Source of the DNA: Hypomesus transpacificus
Lineage: Eukaryota > Chordata > Actinopteri > Osmeriformes > Osmeridae
Length of the DNA: 64,000 nucleotides
Assembly (NCBI RefSeq): GCF_021917145.1
Contig: NC_061077.1
Coordinates: forward strand, 12,400,121 to 12,464,120
Direction of reading: 5' to 3'
Shown: positions 43,501 to 56,029 of the stretch, one piece after another
Numbering within the stretch: the first letter of the stretch is position 1
How the letters are laid out: each line of letters begins with the position of its first letter
The notes under the pieces: model-generated
What the model was told of the DNA's origin: nothing
The model's input: only the letters and a program-made list of their open reading frames with translations
Database searches by the model: none
Made by a program: the position numbers and the translations under genes

Positions 43501-45179
43501 AGGCCCAAATAAACAAACATATTTCCGACATCTCCTGTGCCCTGATGCCCCCCCCCTTCCTCCCTTGCCCTTTTCAGAGACCCACACCCCTGGCTGAGGT
43601 GAAGCTTTCACCCCCCAAGTTCGACCTGGCTGCGACCAACTTCCCCCCTCTGCCTGGCAGTGTGGTCAGCACACAGGGGGAGCCCGTTCTGGAAAACCGA
43701 ATGTCTGACGTAGTGCGCGGTCTGAACAGGGACAAGGTAAGACCTGCCAATCAGCTGTCAGCCCCCGAAATCACCACGCCAATCACCATTTCAGGATTTT
43801 TTTTCAATTAATTTTCTACCCTTCATGCTTTAGTTTGAACACTTGGTTAGAAGGACAAGTGTCTTAGTGTCTGCAAATAAATATCTGCAATGTGTATGTA
43901 TTATCTATGTTTTTTAGATTGTCACACAATACTTTTGACATCTTTTGGCTTTTTCATGCGAGATGTCATGCCGGTGATCAAGAAGTGAAACTTTAAGATA
44001 TAAATAATATCTACCATTTAGTGTTACAGCAGCCACTCCTGAGTCACTAGTTTAGTTCCATGAACGTGTGGTCTGTGTTCCGTAGCAGACGGAACAAGCC
44101 AGTAAGGAAGCCAGTGCACACGTTACCCCGGCCCCAGAGGAAGCTGCACCCGTTTCCAGTCCTGCTCAGCCTGTAACCAAACCTGCTGCACAGCCCCAAG
44201 GACCGCCCGTCCCCAGGTAAGCCCCTCTAAACCACTACTGCTCACTGGCCATTTCGTTTTCTCTAATTGGCAATAGCGAGGATTGCTTTTAGGTTTGCTC
44301 TACTGGGATCCAATTGAGCCGTGTCACTGAATTGCCACCAAAGTGCCTTTTAGAAGGTCTGTTCCCTTACCCAAGGAGTTGATCTGGGACTAATGACCTT
44401 CCTGTCCCCTCAGTGTGACCCATCATGAGAAGAAAGTGGAGCGAGCCGAGCCCCCCACCCCCAAGGTGGCCCAGCAGCCGGCCCAGCAGCCAGCCCCGCC
44501 TCCCACCACGCCCAACCCACCCTCCTCCACGCAGCCCCTGCCTGGCCCCAAGCCTCAGCCCAGTGTCGTGTCGTCCTCACCAGCTGCTGCCAGCACCAGC
44601 GCCTCCACCACCACTGCCCCCATCCCTGTAATGGTAAGACATGGCAGTCGCAGAATGTCATGTTATTTACAACAAAAAAACTGTCAAACAACCACGCTCC
44701 TTCTTTTTCTTTGTTTCCTTGACAGATTTTGGGAGGTTCTTTCCGGAGCCCTAGATAACCTTCCTTTTTTTTCCCTCTTGCAGGAACCCCGCAAGCTCAG
44801 CTATGCCGAGGTTTGCCAGCGACCACCCAAGGACTACCCTCCCCCAGCTCCCGCCCAGGCCCCGTCCCCCTCCGGCAGCGCGGCAGGCCAGCCCCTGCGG
44901 GAGCTGCGCGTCAACAAGGCCGAGGAGCCCGGCTCCAGCAGCGGGAGCAGCCCTGGAGACAGGCAGGACAAGACCCACGAGCGAGAGGGGGGCTGGGAGT
45001 GCAAAGAGAGCCGGCCCCCACGCGACTCCCAAGGTTACCGCAGCAACGGACCCCGAGGCAGTGGGGGCCTCAAGTTCCGCGAACAGAGACGCCCCCCACC
45101 GGCCCGGCGCAGCTCCCCCCAGGGGGGCCCCAGACACACTGGCAAAGAGCAGAATATTCCCCCAGCATTGCCAAAGTAA
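36699..45179 (+). CDS. larp4: La-related protein 4 (LARP4), poly(A)/PABP-binding mRNA stabiliser
   Basis: LARP4 binds poly(A) RNA and PABPC1 in the cytoplasm and lengthens poly(A) tails, stabilising mRNAs. The model has 786 codons (human 724). Exons: 36699-36815, 38985-39111, 39221-39376, 39504-39591, 39835-39971, 40098-40201, 40369-40479, 40597-40650, 40744-40953, 41121-41224, 42786-42980, 43362-43413, 43578-43736, 44086-44216, 44414-44633, 44784-45179 (TAA). The variant PAM2w motif, [17 protein letters not shown], is at residues 42-58. The La motif (about 144-225; [19 protein letters not shown]) leads into an RRM-like domain (about 230-305; [38 protein letters not shown]). Conserved short blocks follow: [44 protein letters not shown] and [15 protein letters not shown]. 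Exon 11 and exon 15 are Pro/Ala-rich and differ from human. Exon 14 may start at 44086 or, by NAGNAG choice, 44089. LARP4 rather than LARP4B is favoured by the PAM2w variant and by synteny. Confidence 0.94.
42366..42545. mobile_element. Second foldback element, in larp4 intron 10
   Basis: The ends are inverted repeats: CAGGGGTCTCTACCCTGCTC at the left against GGAACAGGGATGGAGACCCC at the right. The inner arms share GTAGGGTTTTG/AAAGCCTAC and an AATCAAGCACACCTGATTC core. It resembles the huwe1 intron element in its CACACCTGATT core and CTCCTGGAGG motifs, so both may belong to one teleost superfamily. No coding sequence is present. A 12-bp direct repeat (GTCCTAGCAGAT) lies just before it near 42305-42335. 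Confidence 0.65.
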
Positions 45180-47620
45180 AACTCCATACGGTTGAGGAAA
45201 AAGAAAAAAAAAGAAATGTATGAAAATATATATATATATATATATAAATATATAAAAAATGAATTACATATAAAAGCAACAACCTTAATGGTAGCCACCT
45301 CTCACCCCTGGGACATGTCCAAAGAAAAGCTTTTGCAATGACAATAATGAAACAGAGTGGGACATCCAGGAAAATGGGCAACAACATGCCATCTAATGAA
45401 GTGAACTTTCACAGAGCAGTTGAAAAGGAAAGAAAAGAAAAAAAGTATAATCTGAAGCCTCAATTTCAAATCAGAGTGATTTCTGAGGAGGCAATTTCCT
45501 TTCAACTCTGCCTGAGAGAGGTGGGACACTGGCCCTGTAATGGCCCTCTACCCTTTTTAAAGAATAGATGTTGGTCTGCAAGGAACATATGCACTAAGAA
45601 GAAAAGAACATGCATATATGTCATGTACATATACAAAGATATCACTAACACGCAATGAGACATCCTTTTCTGTTTTTCTCTTGCTCTTGTGCTTGATTTT
45701 GCAAAAATGGGAAAGGGTTAACTGATGTCTGTATATGCATTGATTGTGAAGCAAGCAGATGTATGTGCTCCAGTTTTCTGTTGCACTGATAACAATAATT
45801 CTTTCTTTCATGAAGTCGCTAATTCTAAGTACATGCATTTAGAATCATTGTCCTGAAATAAGGCCGATTGGGTCCTCTAATGTATATTCATGAAATGTTT
45901 CATATGCTGAAATTTGGAGCCTGGTTAATGACCTGCTCACGTCTGTCAGAATTGCAACTAATGGCGATTCAACCACAGTTCTAACAGTGGTTTGCAGAGA
46001 TGATGTTTTAAGCAGCGATCTACTTGGGGCAGATCGCATTGGTCACTTACCCATGCATTACCCTGATCCAAAGCTGTATATTTTTAAGTTGAGTCATCTC
46101 TGGTACCTTTCCTGATGTTTCTGGGGCCCCCACCCAGAGTATTCAGAACATGCTTATTCTGATGATCAGTCAAGCTCTCGGTTTACAACTTCTCATTGTG
46201 GGATGACCCATTTTTATAAATGGGGAATAGATTTATGGTCAGACATGACTGTGTTGTGCTTGGCAATATCTCCATCATAACAGGACATCCAGGATCAGTA
46301 CAATTTTTTTTCTTTTTTTTCTTATAATGGTGGTATAGTATCAGATGTAGACTGAAAAGTGCTGATAGCTGAGAGATTGATAGCTCTACTCATTTGGCAG
46401 CCAAGTAAAGGGTTAAAAATATCAGACCATTTCCATGTGCTATGTGCCAGCTGTCTATGATAATAGTGGATTTGATAGGTTGAGTTGTCAATGAGGTCAG
46501 CTAAGTGATGTAGTCATGGTAAAATGGGACTTTATAACTGTAGGGGTGTAGTTGCCTATGCTATATTGTATTAACCCTTAACTAGCAGTGTCTGAGAATG
46601 TATTTGTTCTAGTGCTGAACAACTTCCAGGGTGAGGCATTTGTCAAAAACCGGTATCCACCAGTTTATTTTTATTTTTGTGCTTTTTTTAGGGTGAGTTT
46701 GCCGTTTAATTTCAACAAAAAAAGACAGATTGACCTAGTATTGAAGTTTGACTCGTTATGTATTGCTTTTAAAATTGTATTTATTTTAATCCTACTGTGC
46801 AACGCTTTTCCAATCTTGGTAGGCTGGTTTCCCCAAAGTTGTGTGAAATCGCATTGGCAAAGAATCACGCATATGACATTTGTATATTGTTTGAGATTTC
46901 CGCTGAGAATACTTGATGCATTGACTTTCGGTTTAGTAATGCAGCAAATGAGTAACCAATCACTGGGGCTGTTTTGTTTTTCATGAATGAGTATGAGCAG
47001 CTAGTGATCTAGTGTAATGAAATAAATGCACTAACTTGTTAAAAAGAATCTTACTCTTGAGTAATGTGAAATAATTTTAGAAACATACAGTAACGATATT
47101 GATGTTGACAAGCTTGCAAAAATCTACAGGAATAGCTTTTTTTTTTCATAATGTTTGGGTTATTTTCTGTTTATTTTTGGGTTGGGTGCAAAAGAGGATA
47201 TATAGTAATGGATTGATTTTAAGTGTTTGAGACACTAAATTCTAGAACTGTATGAAATGTCACAAAAAAATAAATTATTTTGATTTGGCTATTGTGTCCC
47301 ATATTTTATGCATGAATACTTTGGAAACTAGATTTGTTTTTTTTGGAACAGTGTTGTCGGACGGGAGTAACATTAATCTTAACAACCCAAGTTACCTAAC
47401 CCATGTGGACTACCTTTGTTTAGTGCCAGTGACCGTAGGTCACAGGAAGGTATATTTGGCATGTAGAGCTACGTACGGACCCATCTGATGCCTATTTTTG
47501 GATAAAAGCTACAGTACATGCCTGTTGTCTGTGTAGTGTTCAATTTCCGTTATGCTATGCTTCAAAGACACAGGATGCATCTCATTACCATTCAAATAAA
47601 AAAATATATGACGATATATA
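45180..47620 (+). other. larp4: larp4 3' untranslated region (about 2.4 kb)
   Basis: AT-rich noncoding DNA runs from the stop to an AATAAA at 47595-47600. A (TA)n microsatellite lies at 45224-45246. The longest frame (46588-46986, hydrophobic and Phe-rich) has no start context, homologue or neighbours that suggest it is real. The UTR length fits a post-transcriptionally regulated mRNA. Confidence 0.6.
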
Positions 47621-47639
47621 AAACGTGTGTTGACTGGAT

Positions 47640-48300
47640 CTGGTAGGCGTTGTCGACAGCTATGACGACGTCATTGGCGCTTCCGTATTTATGTCAAGCA
47701 GCAGGCAAGCAAAACAATCTGTTAGCAAGCAAGCTACTCGTCAACCAATTTGAATACGGTTTGTGACGCTTTCAAATAGACACAAAATATACATTCACCA
47801 ACATATTCATTTACAGTGCACGCTTAAATTGTAACTATGGTAGTGCACCCAGCTGACTTTGCACAGATAGCTAGTTCTATCACATTAATATACTCGCTTG
47901 TGTTGTAGCTAGTAGCTGGCTAGTAAAACTGAACTGTATAAGCTAGCTTTAACTATGAAAATCTTTCGACGCGCTCGCAGTAGCACACTAGCTAGTTTAA
48001 ATGTAAACGTTATTGCGATGTCGAGGGGAAAAGTTGACCATGCTAACTTGCTATGCAGTCGGGATGTGTGAAGTCCATGCAAACGGCCTAGAATGGTCAG
48101 GCAGTTTACTTTTTTAGCGTGTTAACGTACCAGGTTGTTCAAGGGTAGCTAGTGTAGGCTTGGAACGTAGTTAGTAGCTTGCATTCATCTAACAAGGTAG
48201 CTAGAAACATCAAGATATTTTCGTGTCTTGGAGTGCACGATCGCTGCCTTTTAATACTAGCTATCTGAAGTATTATGTCATTTATTATTATTATATTTTT

Positions 48301-48335
<35 letters not shown>

Positions 48336-48623
48336 AGGCCACAGTTCCAGCATCTTGCCCATATGGCCACATATCTTGATCGCTAACTATCTAGGTCTTC
48401 TGACTGAAATAATGTCAATGTCAAGATAATTACTTTTTAGTGAAGAGGTAAATGAAACGTCTTTGGACCTCATCTTCTGCTCTTTTGTCGAAATCATGTT
48501 TTTATTTTTGGGGGGCTAAGAATAATTTTAGTTTTTTTTTTCAGCCCGGAACTACACCCTTAGCCCGGGTTTCCAGCGTGGTGTGGTGTCACCCTTCCCG
48601 GGTGCCATGTTCCTCAGTTCCAC
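47640..48623 (+). promoter_or_regulatory. asb8: asb8 promoter, 5' noncoding region and G31 run
   Basis: GACGTCATTGG at 47667-47677 joins a CRE-like GACGTCA half and an inverted CCAAT box, followed by CTTCCG (ETS). This looks like a TATA-less housekeeping promoter starting near 47690. Downstream, 47720-48270 is dense in GCTAG/TAGCTAG motifs. A run of 31 G fills 48303-48333. A T-rich tract ends in CAG at 48540-48543, the likely acceptor of the exon that carries the ATG at 48624. The donor of the noncoding first exon could not be fixed. Confidence 0.5.
48303..48333 (+). repeat. G31 homopolymer run upstream of the asb8 coding start
   Basis: Thirty-one consecutive G between an AT-rich stretch and ACAGGCC, about 290 bases before the ATG and probably inside the first intron. 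True length is uncertain. Confidence 0.9.
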
Positions 48624-49746
48624 ATGAGCTCTACTATGTGGTATATAATGCAAAGCATTCAGAGTAAATATTCCTTGTCCGAGCGACTCATTCGCACCAT
48701 TGCAGCCATCCGCTCCTTCCCACATGACAACGTGGAGGATCTCATACGCAGAGTATGTCTGTTCGCCATTTGTGTGTCTATTGGTGTCAAAGCTCAATTC
48801 TTACAGCCATGATCGTTTTCTGTTGATACAAGACGTTTTGTCATTTTGCTCTTCACGGAAGGGAGCAGATGTGAACCGCATGCATGGCACCCTGAAGCCG
48901 TTGCACTGTGCCTGCATGGTGGCTGATGCAGACTGCGTGGAGCTGTTGTTAGAGAAAGGAGCTGAGGTACAACCGACTCACCTATGTTAAACTGCATCAA
49001 AGTTCTACACTTCCACACACTTTTAATTAAGGAATCGCCAGTATCATCCATCTGAGAAGTAAACCCCTCCACCACCAACCCTTCCCCTCCTCATGTTGTC
49101 TCCTGATCAGGTGAATGCCCTGGATGGCTACAACCGCACCGCGCTCCACTATGCAGCAGAGAAGGATGAAGGCTGTGTGGAGCTCCTGCTGGAGTATGGT
49201 GCCCAGCCCGACGCCCTCGATGGCAACAAGGACACTCCGTTGCACTGGGCCTCCTTCAAAGACAACCCGGAGTGCGTGAGAGCTCTGCTGGAGAGCGGAG
49301 CCTGTCCCAACGTCCGAGACTACAACAATGACACACCACTGAGCTGGGCCGCCATGAAGGGCAACCTTGAGAGCGTCAAGGTCCTGCTGGAGTACGGGGC
49401 CCAGGTCCACGTCACCAACTTGAAGGGCCAGACACCGATCTCCAGGCTGGTGTCCCTCCTGGCTCGGGGCCTTGGCACAGAGCAGGAGGAGGAATGTCTG
49501 GAGCTGCTGTGTCGGGCGGCAGGGAGGTTTGAAATCCGTCGGGCCGATGGCACCCTTCCCCGAGAGCTCAGCAAGGATCCCCAGCTCCTGGCCCGGCTCA
49601 CCAGCATGGTGGCCCAGGCCCCCTCCCTCCGCAGCCTGGCCCGATTCACTGTCCGACAGAGCCTTGGCGTGCGGTTCCTCCCCACGGCCGTCAAAGAGCT
49701 TCCTCTACCGGAGTCTGTAAAAGAGTATGTACTGCTGAGAGACTGA
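48624..49746 (+). CDS. asb8: Ankyrin repeat and SOCS box protein 8 (ASB8)
   Basis: ASB proteins are substrate receptors of Cullin-5/Elongin B/C ubiquitin ligases. The model has 289 codons (human 288) in three coding exons: 48624-48752, 48862-48966 and 49111-49746 (TGA). The start MSSTMWYIMQSIQSKYSLSE matches the human N-terminus almost exactly, which decides the ATG at 48624. About four to five ankyrin repeats follow, with LKPLHCACMVADADCVELLL, RTALHYAAEKDEGCVELLL, TPLHWASFKDNPECVRALL and TPLSWAAMKGNLESVKVLL. The SOCS box occupies about residues 240-289 (SLARFTVRQSLGVRFLP, then PLPESVKEYVLL). Exon 3 carries most of the protein. In human ASB8 lies beside PFKM; here larp4 separates the two. Confidence 0.97.
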
Positions 49747-50480
49747 GAAGGACATCAGGGACATCACTGTCTAACCATTGGACCGTCTGTCTTATTGCAT
49801 TTACAGATAATTTACAGCTAATAATGGAAAATGTTCATGTCAAATGATACAAGCTGTCCAGTAATTCCCACCATTATTGGATTGGAGCATGGGGGAAGTA
49901 GCTCTTAACGTGTATACGTGTGTCTGCTGTAGGAGTGATGTTGATTGCCATTCATGCGTGCTGAATGTGCGTATATGTCTGTGAGTGACATTTTCAAGAC
50001 CATTTTTTTTCTTCTTTTACGAGTCTACAGAGCCGTACTAGCAATCCCAAGAGAAGTTGCCGTATGAAGCGAGCAGGTTAAAATGTAAACCTGGTGTCAA
50101 ATTGATTAACAAGCACTAAGAATGTGTTTATGAGAGAGAAAACTAGAAGCTTTGCTGTTCTCTAGATGTTACCTGAGTGTGCCAGGTAACACGTAACAAG
50201 TAACTGTTTCCATTTTGCCATTTCAATGCTTGTAACATTTTCAGACAGCTCAGTGTCTGTTGCATACAATCATCTGTATCATGCACTTACTTGACTGAAC
50301 TTGTGTATACTGTATGCCATTTGGTCATATGTGCACATTTACATGTTGATTTTGAATTTGTGAGCTTCACTTTGAAAAGAAAAGGTACAGTTTACCAGTT
50401 TACACTGAAACATTTTTGTTGTTTTAGTATCCAAAACTCTCTAATCAAGAATAAACTGTTGTTTTGATTTAAGTAGGTGT
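49747..50480 (+). other. asb8: asb8 3' untranslated region
   Basis: Noncoding AT-rich sequence from the TGA to AATAAA at 50450-50455. A further AATAAA-like AGTGGAATAAAAAA near 50730 could give a longer form. Confidence 0.6.
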
Positions 50481-52440
50481 ACTCTTTAGTTGAATGTTAA
50501 TCTTGTGTTATTTACTATTGATACTTTTAATGGTGCTCATTTGTCCAACTTTAGCACTGCATACTTAATGTTACTTTAAAAAAAGGTTACCAGCAACCAT
50601 GACATGTTCCTTTTATAATTGTTTATTTTAGACAAAAACGTTTAAATATTTGACATTGTGAAATGGCATGATAAGTGGAAGTGTTAATTGTTTTTTAAAG
50701 ATATAAGCTAACAATGTACTTGTGTTTGTAGTGGAATAAAAAAATACATTTTGTGCTTGGTTCAACTTGTTTGTTTTGCAGGTGTGTAAATATACATTGC
50801 TCCTTGATTTGTGTCTTAGCAACATCGATGTACACCCGCAAAGTGCTTTTTTCTTTTGTTTTACTTAAAACAGTAAATGCCTTTCCTGATTACCTACTGC
50901 ACGTTGTTTTTTTTCCCCGTCATTAAACTTATTCAAAAAATAATTTGTTATAAAACTAAGAAAAGCAACTTAATGTTGTTAATCATATCTGAGTTTACAT
51001 TAATTCACATCTAAATAATTTAGGTTTAATCGTTTGTTCGATAACATTTTGTTCTTAAACTGTCCAGAAGGTGTCACTAGGCTATAGTTAGTTAGAAATC
51101 AATGATTCATCAGCATGAATATCAGACAGCAATCATAATGAATTAATGTAGGCTTCAGTAATGTTGGAAAGCCTTTACTTACAAATCAGAAACCTTTTAT
51201 ACTCTCATCCCCCTCCACCACAGTCAACACGTTCACACATTTTCAATAAATGTCATATTATTGTATTCTCTTGATTCTTTATCAGTTATCAGCCACCTGG
51301 TTTAAAAGCATATTATAACCAACTTCTTTTCAATTACCCTTGTTGAGTTATGTGTATTTTGTTGTAATTTCCAAAGCCTCATTGTTGTCCCTGGTCCCGA
51401 CACAGGACGTTCATTTCCAGTGAGACAAGAAAGGTTGAGAATTTCAGGAAGGAAACTAAAACAACACTGAAAAAGGCCCCTTTCCAACAAACCTTTAACA
51501 CAGCAGTTACAATCATCCTCATTCACTGAATAATATATAGTTTTTGTCCATAAAAATGCTGTAGTCAATAATTATTCAGATTACCCATTGATAATTTACC
51601 CAGACTTGATCAAGATGGAAGACCTCTTTCAGGTAGATTATTACAAGTGTACTTCTCCTCCCTCACAATAGGCCCAGACACTGGAACCAAGCCACTGGTT
51701 ATGCAAGACTTGATCTTAGGGACTGGATACATAATTAAAGACATAGTTTCCTTCTTTACAGGAAACCGAAATGGGAACAACACAATTTGCAAACAAAACG
51801 AATGAGCTGAGAATTCGACATCACATGGTGTGTGAACACTTCAACTGAACGTCTCAAGAAACGTAATCAGAAGGATCGTCAATTGGGAAGTTTCTCTGAG
51901 GCACTATTTTGCAAAGTTCACTTTCTGTTTTACTTTTGTTCTGAAAATGTAGTTGTCATCTGTTATTTGCCTGTTATGACTAATGCATATGAAGATCTGT
52001 TCTTGGGAATATTCAAATTAATAGACTTTGGCATTTGAAGAATATAAACATAATGAAAAAATGTAATCATGTTCTATTAGAAAGAGATTGTCAAGGGCCT
52101 GTCAGGAGGTTATGAGTCAAATGTTCGTCCGGGGTTGTGGAATTGCGTTGTTTCTTTCAGTTTCATATTCTTTGCATAATGTGGTATGGGAATGACTGAG
52201 TAACGTCATATTTAAATTGTAGGTTCCTATATGTTTATTGTATGCACCTTCCTGCCAAAGCAAATTCCTTGTCTGTGCAAACTTTCATGGCGAATAAATC
52301 CCGTTCTGATTCTGATTCTGACATGTTGATGTGACCCTTTATCACTATGATCATTATCATCATTATGTGGCCCAATTCTAACAGTGCTCCAACATTATAT
52401 TATCAAGAATTATCAATACTGTGCACGTTTTGTAATTTAT
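50481..52440. other. asb8-atf7 intergenic noncoding DNA
   Basis: This stretch is AT-rich, with no credible gene on either strand. It holds a LINE-like tail near its right end (listed separately). Confidence 0.5.
52245..52321 (+). mobile_element. Truncated LINE-type 3' tail
   Basis: The sequence has CCAAAGCAAATTCCTTGTCT and GCGAATAAATCCCG, and ends in the repeat TTCTGATTCTGATTCTGA. That is the usual 3' terminus of CR1/L2-like retrotransposons in fish (AATAAA plus TTCTGA steps). Only the tail is present, as expected for 5'-truncated insertions. Confidence 0.65.
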
Positions 52441-52449
52441 ACTGTATGT

Positions 52450-52600
52450 AATACTGTATTTCATACTGTATTTCACACAGACCCGAGTTTAAAAACCTTG
52501 ACGTAAAACCTCGCGATGATTTGAAGAGGGGAGTGTCAAATTCCAGGAGAGAAGAGAGGAGAGAGGGAGAGAGAGGGCGCAAAGGTGAGTTTGTAAACAG
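52450..52600 (+). promoter_or_regulatory. atf7: Candidate distal promoter and noncoding first exon of atf7
   Basis: A purine-rich leader (GAGAGAAGAGAGGAGAGAGG) is followed by GGGCGCAAAG and a strong donor GTGAGT at 52584-52589. No ATG frame follows. A GCTAAC/GCTAGC patch at 52784-52803 resembles those near the other gene starts. The assignment to atf7 rests on position and the donor only. Confidence 0.35.
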
Positions 52601-54812
52601 TTTTTTACAGTTTAAATTAACAACTAGTGTTTAATTTAGGCCAAAGAATAACAAAGTGATATAATTTGTTTGTAAAAGTTGTTTGTTAGTTTCAATATTC
52701 GAAATGTATTTTGAGAGGTGAATACTTGTCAAAAGTGCCAGTGTCGTCTCGCTCGTACTCGATTACCAGTCTACATAGTAGGATGCTAACGAGCTTGCTA
52801 GCAAGTAATAACGTTATTTTATACGTCATTATGCATAATTAAACAAATATGGATTCATGACATAAAAGAACCGACTGACTATATCCATGCTCCTGTTGTC
52901 ATTTGCCTTATTAATTATCGTTGACTAGGATTTCAAACTGCACTTGTGTGCACATTATGCTCCATACCGACAGTAGGGGCCTGTTGTTAGCGAACAAGCA
53001 GGGAAAGTTGTATTCTTTGACAGAAATCGCTTTTAGCCAATTACATTTGCTGTTGGATTTCATTGACATGTTATTGAGCAATACAGGGTCAAGATATTGC
53101 TGATTGATATGCGTATGACCAATAGTTGTAAAGAGGGGGCGGTCTCGTACGGGAAAAGGCAGGGTCTAAATTGGCTCGTGTGCAAGCAGACATTTGACTG
53201 CTAACACAGTAGCAGACCAAATGCAAACTTTATAAATCAGCGTCTGGGAGTTTCAGCGGTGTGAACTTTAAACATGTACAATTTAAAAGTAATTTAATAT
53301 TCCATGCCAGTATTTTGTTGTTGTTGATATTGTTAAATAATGTATGCTACGTGTAGTCAAATCTGGACATAAAGCAGGTCTGGCAATATGGCATTAACAC
53401 ACACAAATCAAACTTGTGTGGTTGACTAAAGAAGGAAAGACAGTTCAATCACGGCTTGCGGATAAAACTAATGTGTATATTTAAATCTTGCGAAATACCT
53501 GGAAACATACTTGTTCAAACTATTGTAGTTTGGTATAGTATTTTCCAGAAGTCAATTAAGAGCTGGCAATTACAATTATTGACACGTAGAAGATGCTTGT
53601 ATTCAGTGGTATTTGTTTTGTCTGTTGAGTTGGAAGAGGTATCTTGAGTAATGCAATTTGAGCTCTTGAACGTCCCTCTATGCATCCCTAAGCTTGTCAC
53701 CACAGTCCTTGGGAATGTAGGTCATCATTTTGGCTGGGTTGCAGTTCATTCTATCACGGCAATGTAAAAAAAAAAATGTCAGCAACAGAACCTATAATGA
53801 AGATATGTTTGGACGGCAACGACAAACACTTGTCATTTTTATTGGTGGAAATAGGCAGAATTACTTAATGTTGGCCTTTGATTTCATGTCATATGATCTA
53901 CGCATTGGGCTTGGAAAGCCAAGAATTTGATTCAAGTTCAATGGATCTCTCTCCGTTGAAATGCACTGTAGCCAAGTCCAGGACTTTGCTTAATCTTTGT
54001 CTGAAAACCACCCTAGGTAATTGTAGCAGACCAGACACATGGTGATAAAAGCCATGACCAGATTTCCCATTAGTTCATAACTTGGAACTTGCCTGAAAAA
54101 GTTAAATGCTCTGTTGTTTGTGAGTTAGGGCAACAAACACCACTTTGGGCATTGCCTTTCACAAGCGGGTGAGCCTGGGTTTCATAAAAGATGGGTCCTG
54201 TATTGTCCTGCTTTCTGTCTGCTCCACATGGCTTTAGCTTTACTATTTTAGTTAGGCAGACATGTATATCGGGTTTCATTTGTTCCATTTTGCAAATATC
54301 AGGTTACTGTTGGTTACATGAATGCACATTGGCTGTTGTACACACCCAGCAGCCTGGCTCTCCTCATCAAAGCCCCCCAACCCCCAGATCTCCTGCACCT
54401 CACTTACAAGCCACCAAATATCCTTGATCCCCCCCCATGCCAATCCACGACCCTCCCATTCTCTGTCTCTCTTTCTTTCTTTTTTTTAGTCTCTCTCTCT
54501 CCCTTCCTCTCCTTTGTGGGGTCTCCCCTACCCTCTGGCAACTCAAGCCTCAGATTCCATGGCCCTGGCTGCAGTGGGAGCTATTAATACGGTTTGTTTA
54601 GTCAGTTTCCTAGCAGGCCGCATCAAACACTGCAGGCCGGCGGCTGATTATAGCAGGGACTGGCTCCCCTACACCTGCTGAGTGGGAGAAATCCAAGTGA
54701 ACAGCAGGACTCAGCTGGCCACTCCATTGGAGAGACTGGAACCAGGCCACCTCTGGGATGTTTCCATGTCACCTTGGATAAATGGAGGCACAAATAGGTG
54801 GACGCTTTATAT

Positions 54813-54846
54813 AAAAAAAAAAAATATATATATATATATATATATT
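54813..54846 (+). repeat. A-run plus (TA)n microsatellite
   Basis: Twelve A followed by about eleven TA steps. It lies between the distal and proximal candidate atf7 promoters. The flanks (54590-55080) show no open frame and nothing I can name. Confidence 0.85.
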
Positions 54847-56029
54847 TAATCCATGACTAAAATGGAAACGTGTATGCGTTTTCATCATTGCAGGTGTAAC
54901 ATAACATTAGTGGTTCCAGCCTGCATCAAGGTAAAATCTTAAGTCAGTCAGCTGCTCCTTTACAAGGTTCCACTACAGACTGCTGTCAGAGAGGGTGGAA
55001 TCCACGCAGTCGCTCGGGCTTCGTCTCAGCGCCAGCCTGCTAATTGATGTGTTTATTATCGCTCGTAAGTAAACCCCCAAGTCTGCTCAGCCTCTCTCCC
55101 TCCAGATGTGGCCGATGCCCCGGCCCCGTCCACACCCACGGTATAACGAGCTGGCGGTGGATCTCGCGTGTAGACGCACCAGCTCGCACGTCTCTGCCCA
55201 AATAGACTCAGCGGATTGGAAGCAGTGTGTGAGGGCCCTGCCTCCAGCCTGCTGGCTCTGCTCTGGAAGATCCTGTGAGGTCCTAGCTGCCCGACCGCTC
55301 TGTCGGCACCAACCCTTCCTTTTATCTCCGCGGGACAGAGATTAGCCACTTACACGCAAACAAGATGCTGCGGCATCGTTTTATATTTAGAGTATCACTA
55401 TTATTCTTTTTTTTTGCCAATAAAGAAATAGAGCAGTGAGTGAAGATACAAAGCGTTGATCCTGTCCCCACCCCTGACCACATGATGTTCTGCTTCAAGC
55501 TGCTCCTGTGGAACTCTCCAGAAATCATGTGTCGGCACAGGGCAACTGTCGTCATCCAAATAGAAAGAGAGGAAGGAAAGGACTGTGAGACTGCAGCGCT
55601 GGAAAACATGTAGCCACCAGCCAGCAGTATAAGTAGCCTACTCTGTGCCACTTGATTATGTTAAGAAGTGGTTTAAAAACCACAGACAAGTAAGCTTTGG
55701 TAAAACAGTGGTAGTTGCGTGCAAGGTTCTAGGCCTGCCCAGGTCAATTATCCATTCATTAGCATCATTGCACCATTATACATAATACCAGGTGCTGTTG
55801 TTTCCAGGGGAAGAAGAGTAGCAGCCTTGTGTTGTGTTTAGGTGCTTCAGTGTCGTCTCTCGGTGGTGAGACAGAGTTGTGTAATAGTTTACCGGACGTC
55901 ATCCTGAGCCAGTTGGGAGTGCTGAAACTTTAATGCTCGCCTATCCAACACCCTCCCACCCCAATGTAAATTTAATGACCGAGTTATTTTTCTAAACATC
56001 CTGACCCATCTTCAAGTGGAACTTTGCTC

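Noticed and set aside
46588-46986. A 132-codon hydrophobic frame in the larp4 3' UTR
   Set aside because: AT-rich composition explains the Phe/Ile/Leu content. There are no splice sites, promoter or domain, and it lies before the larp4 poly(A) signal.
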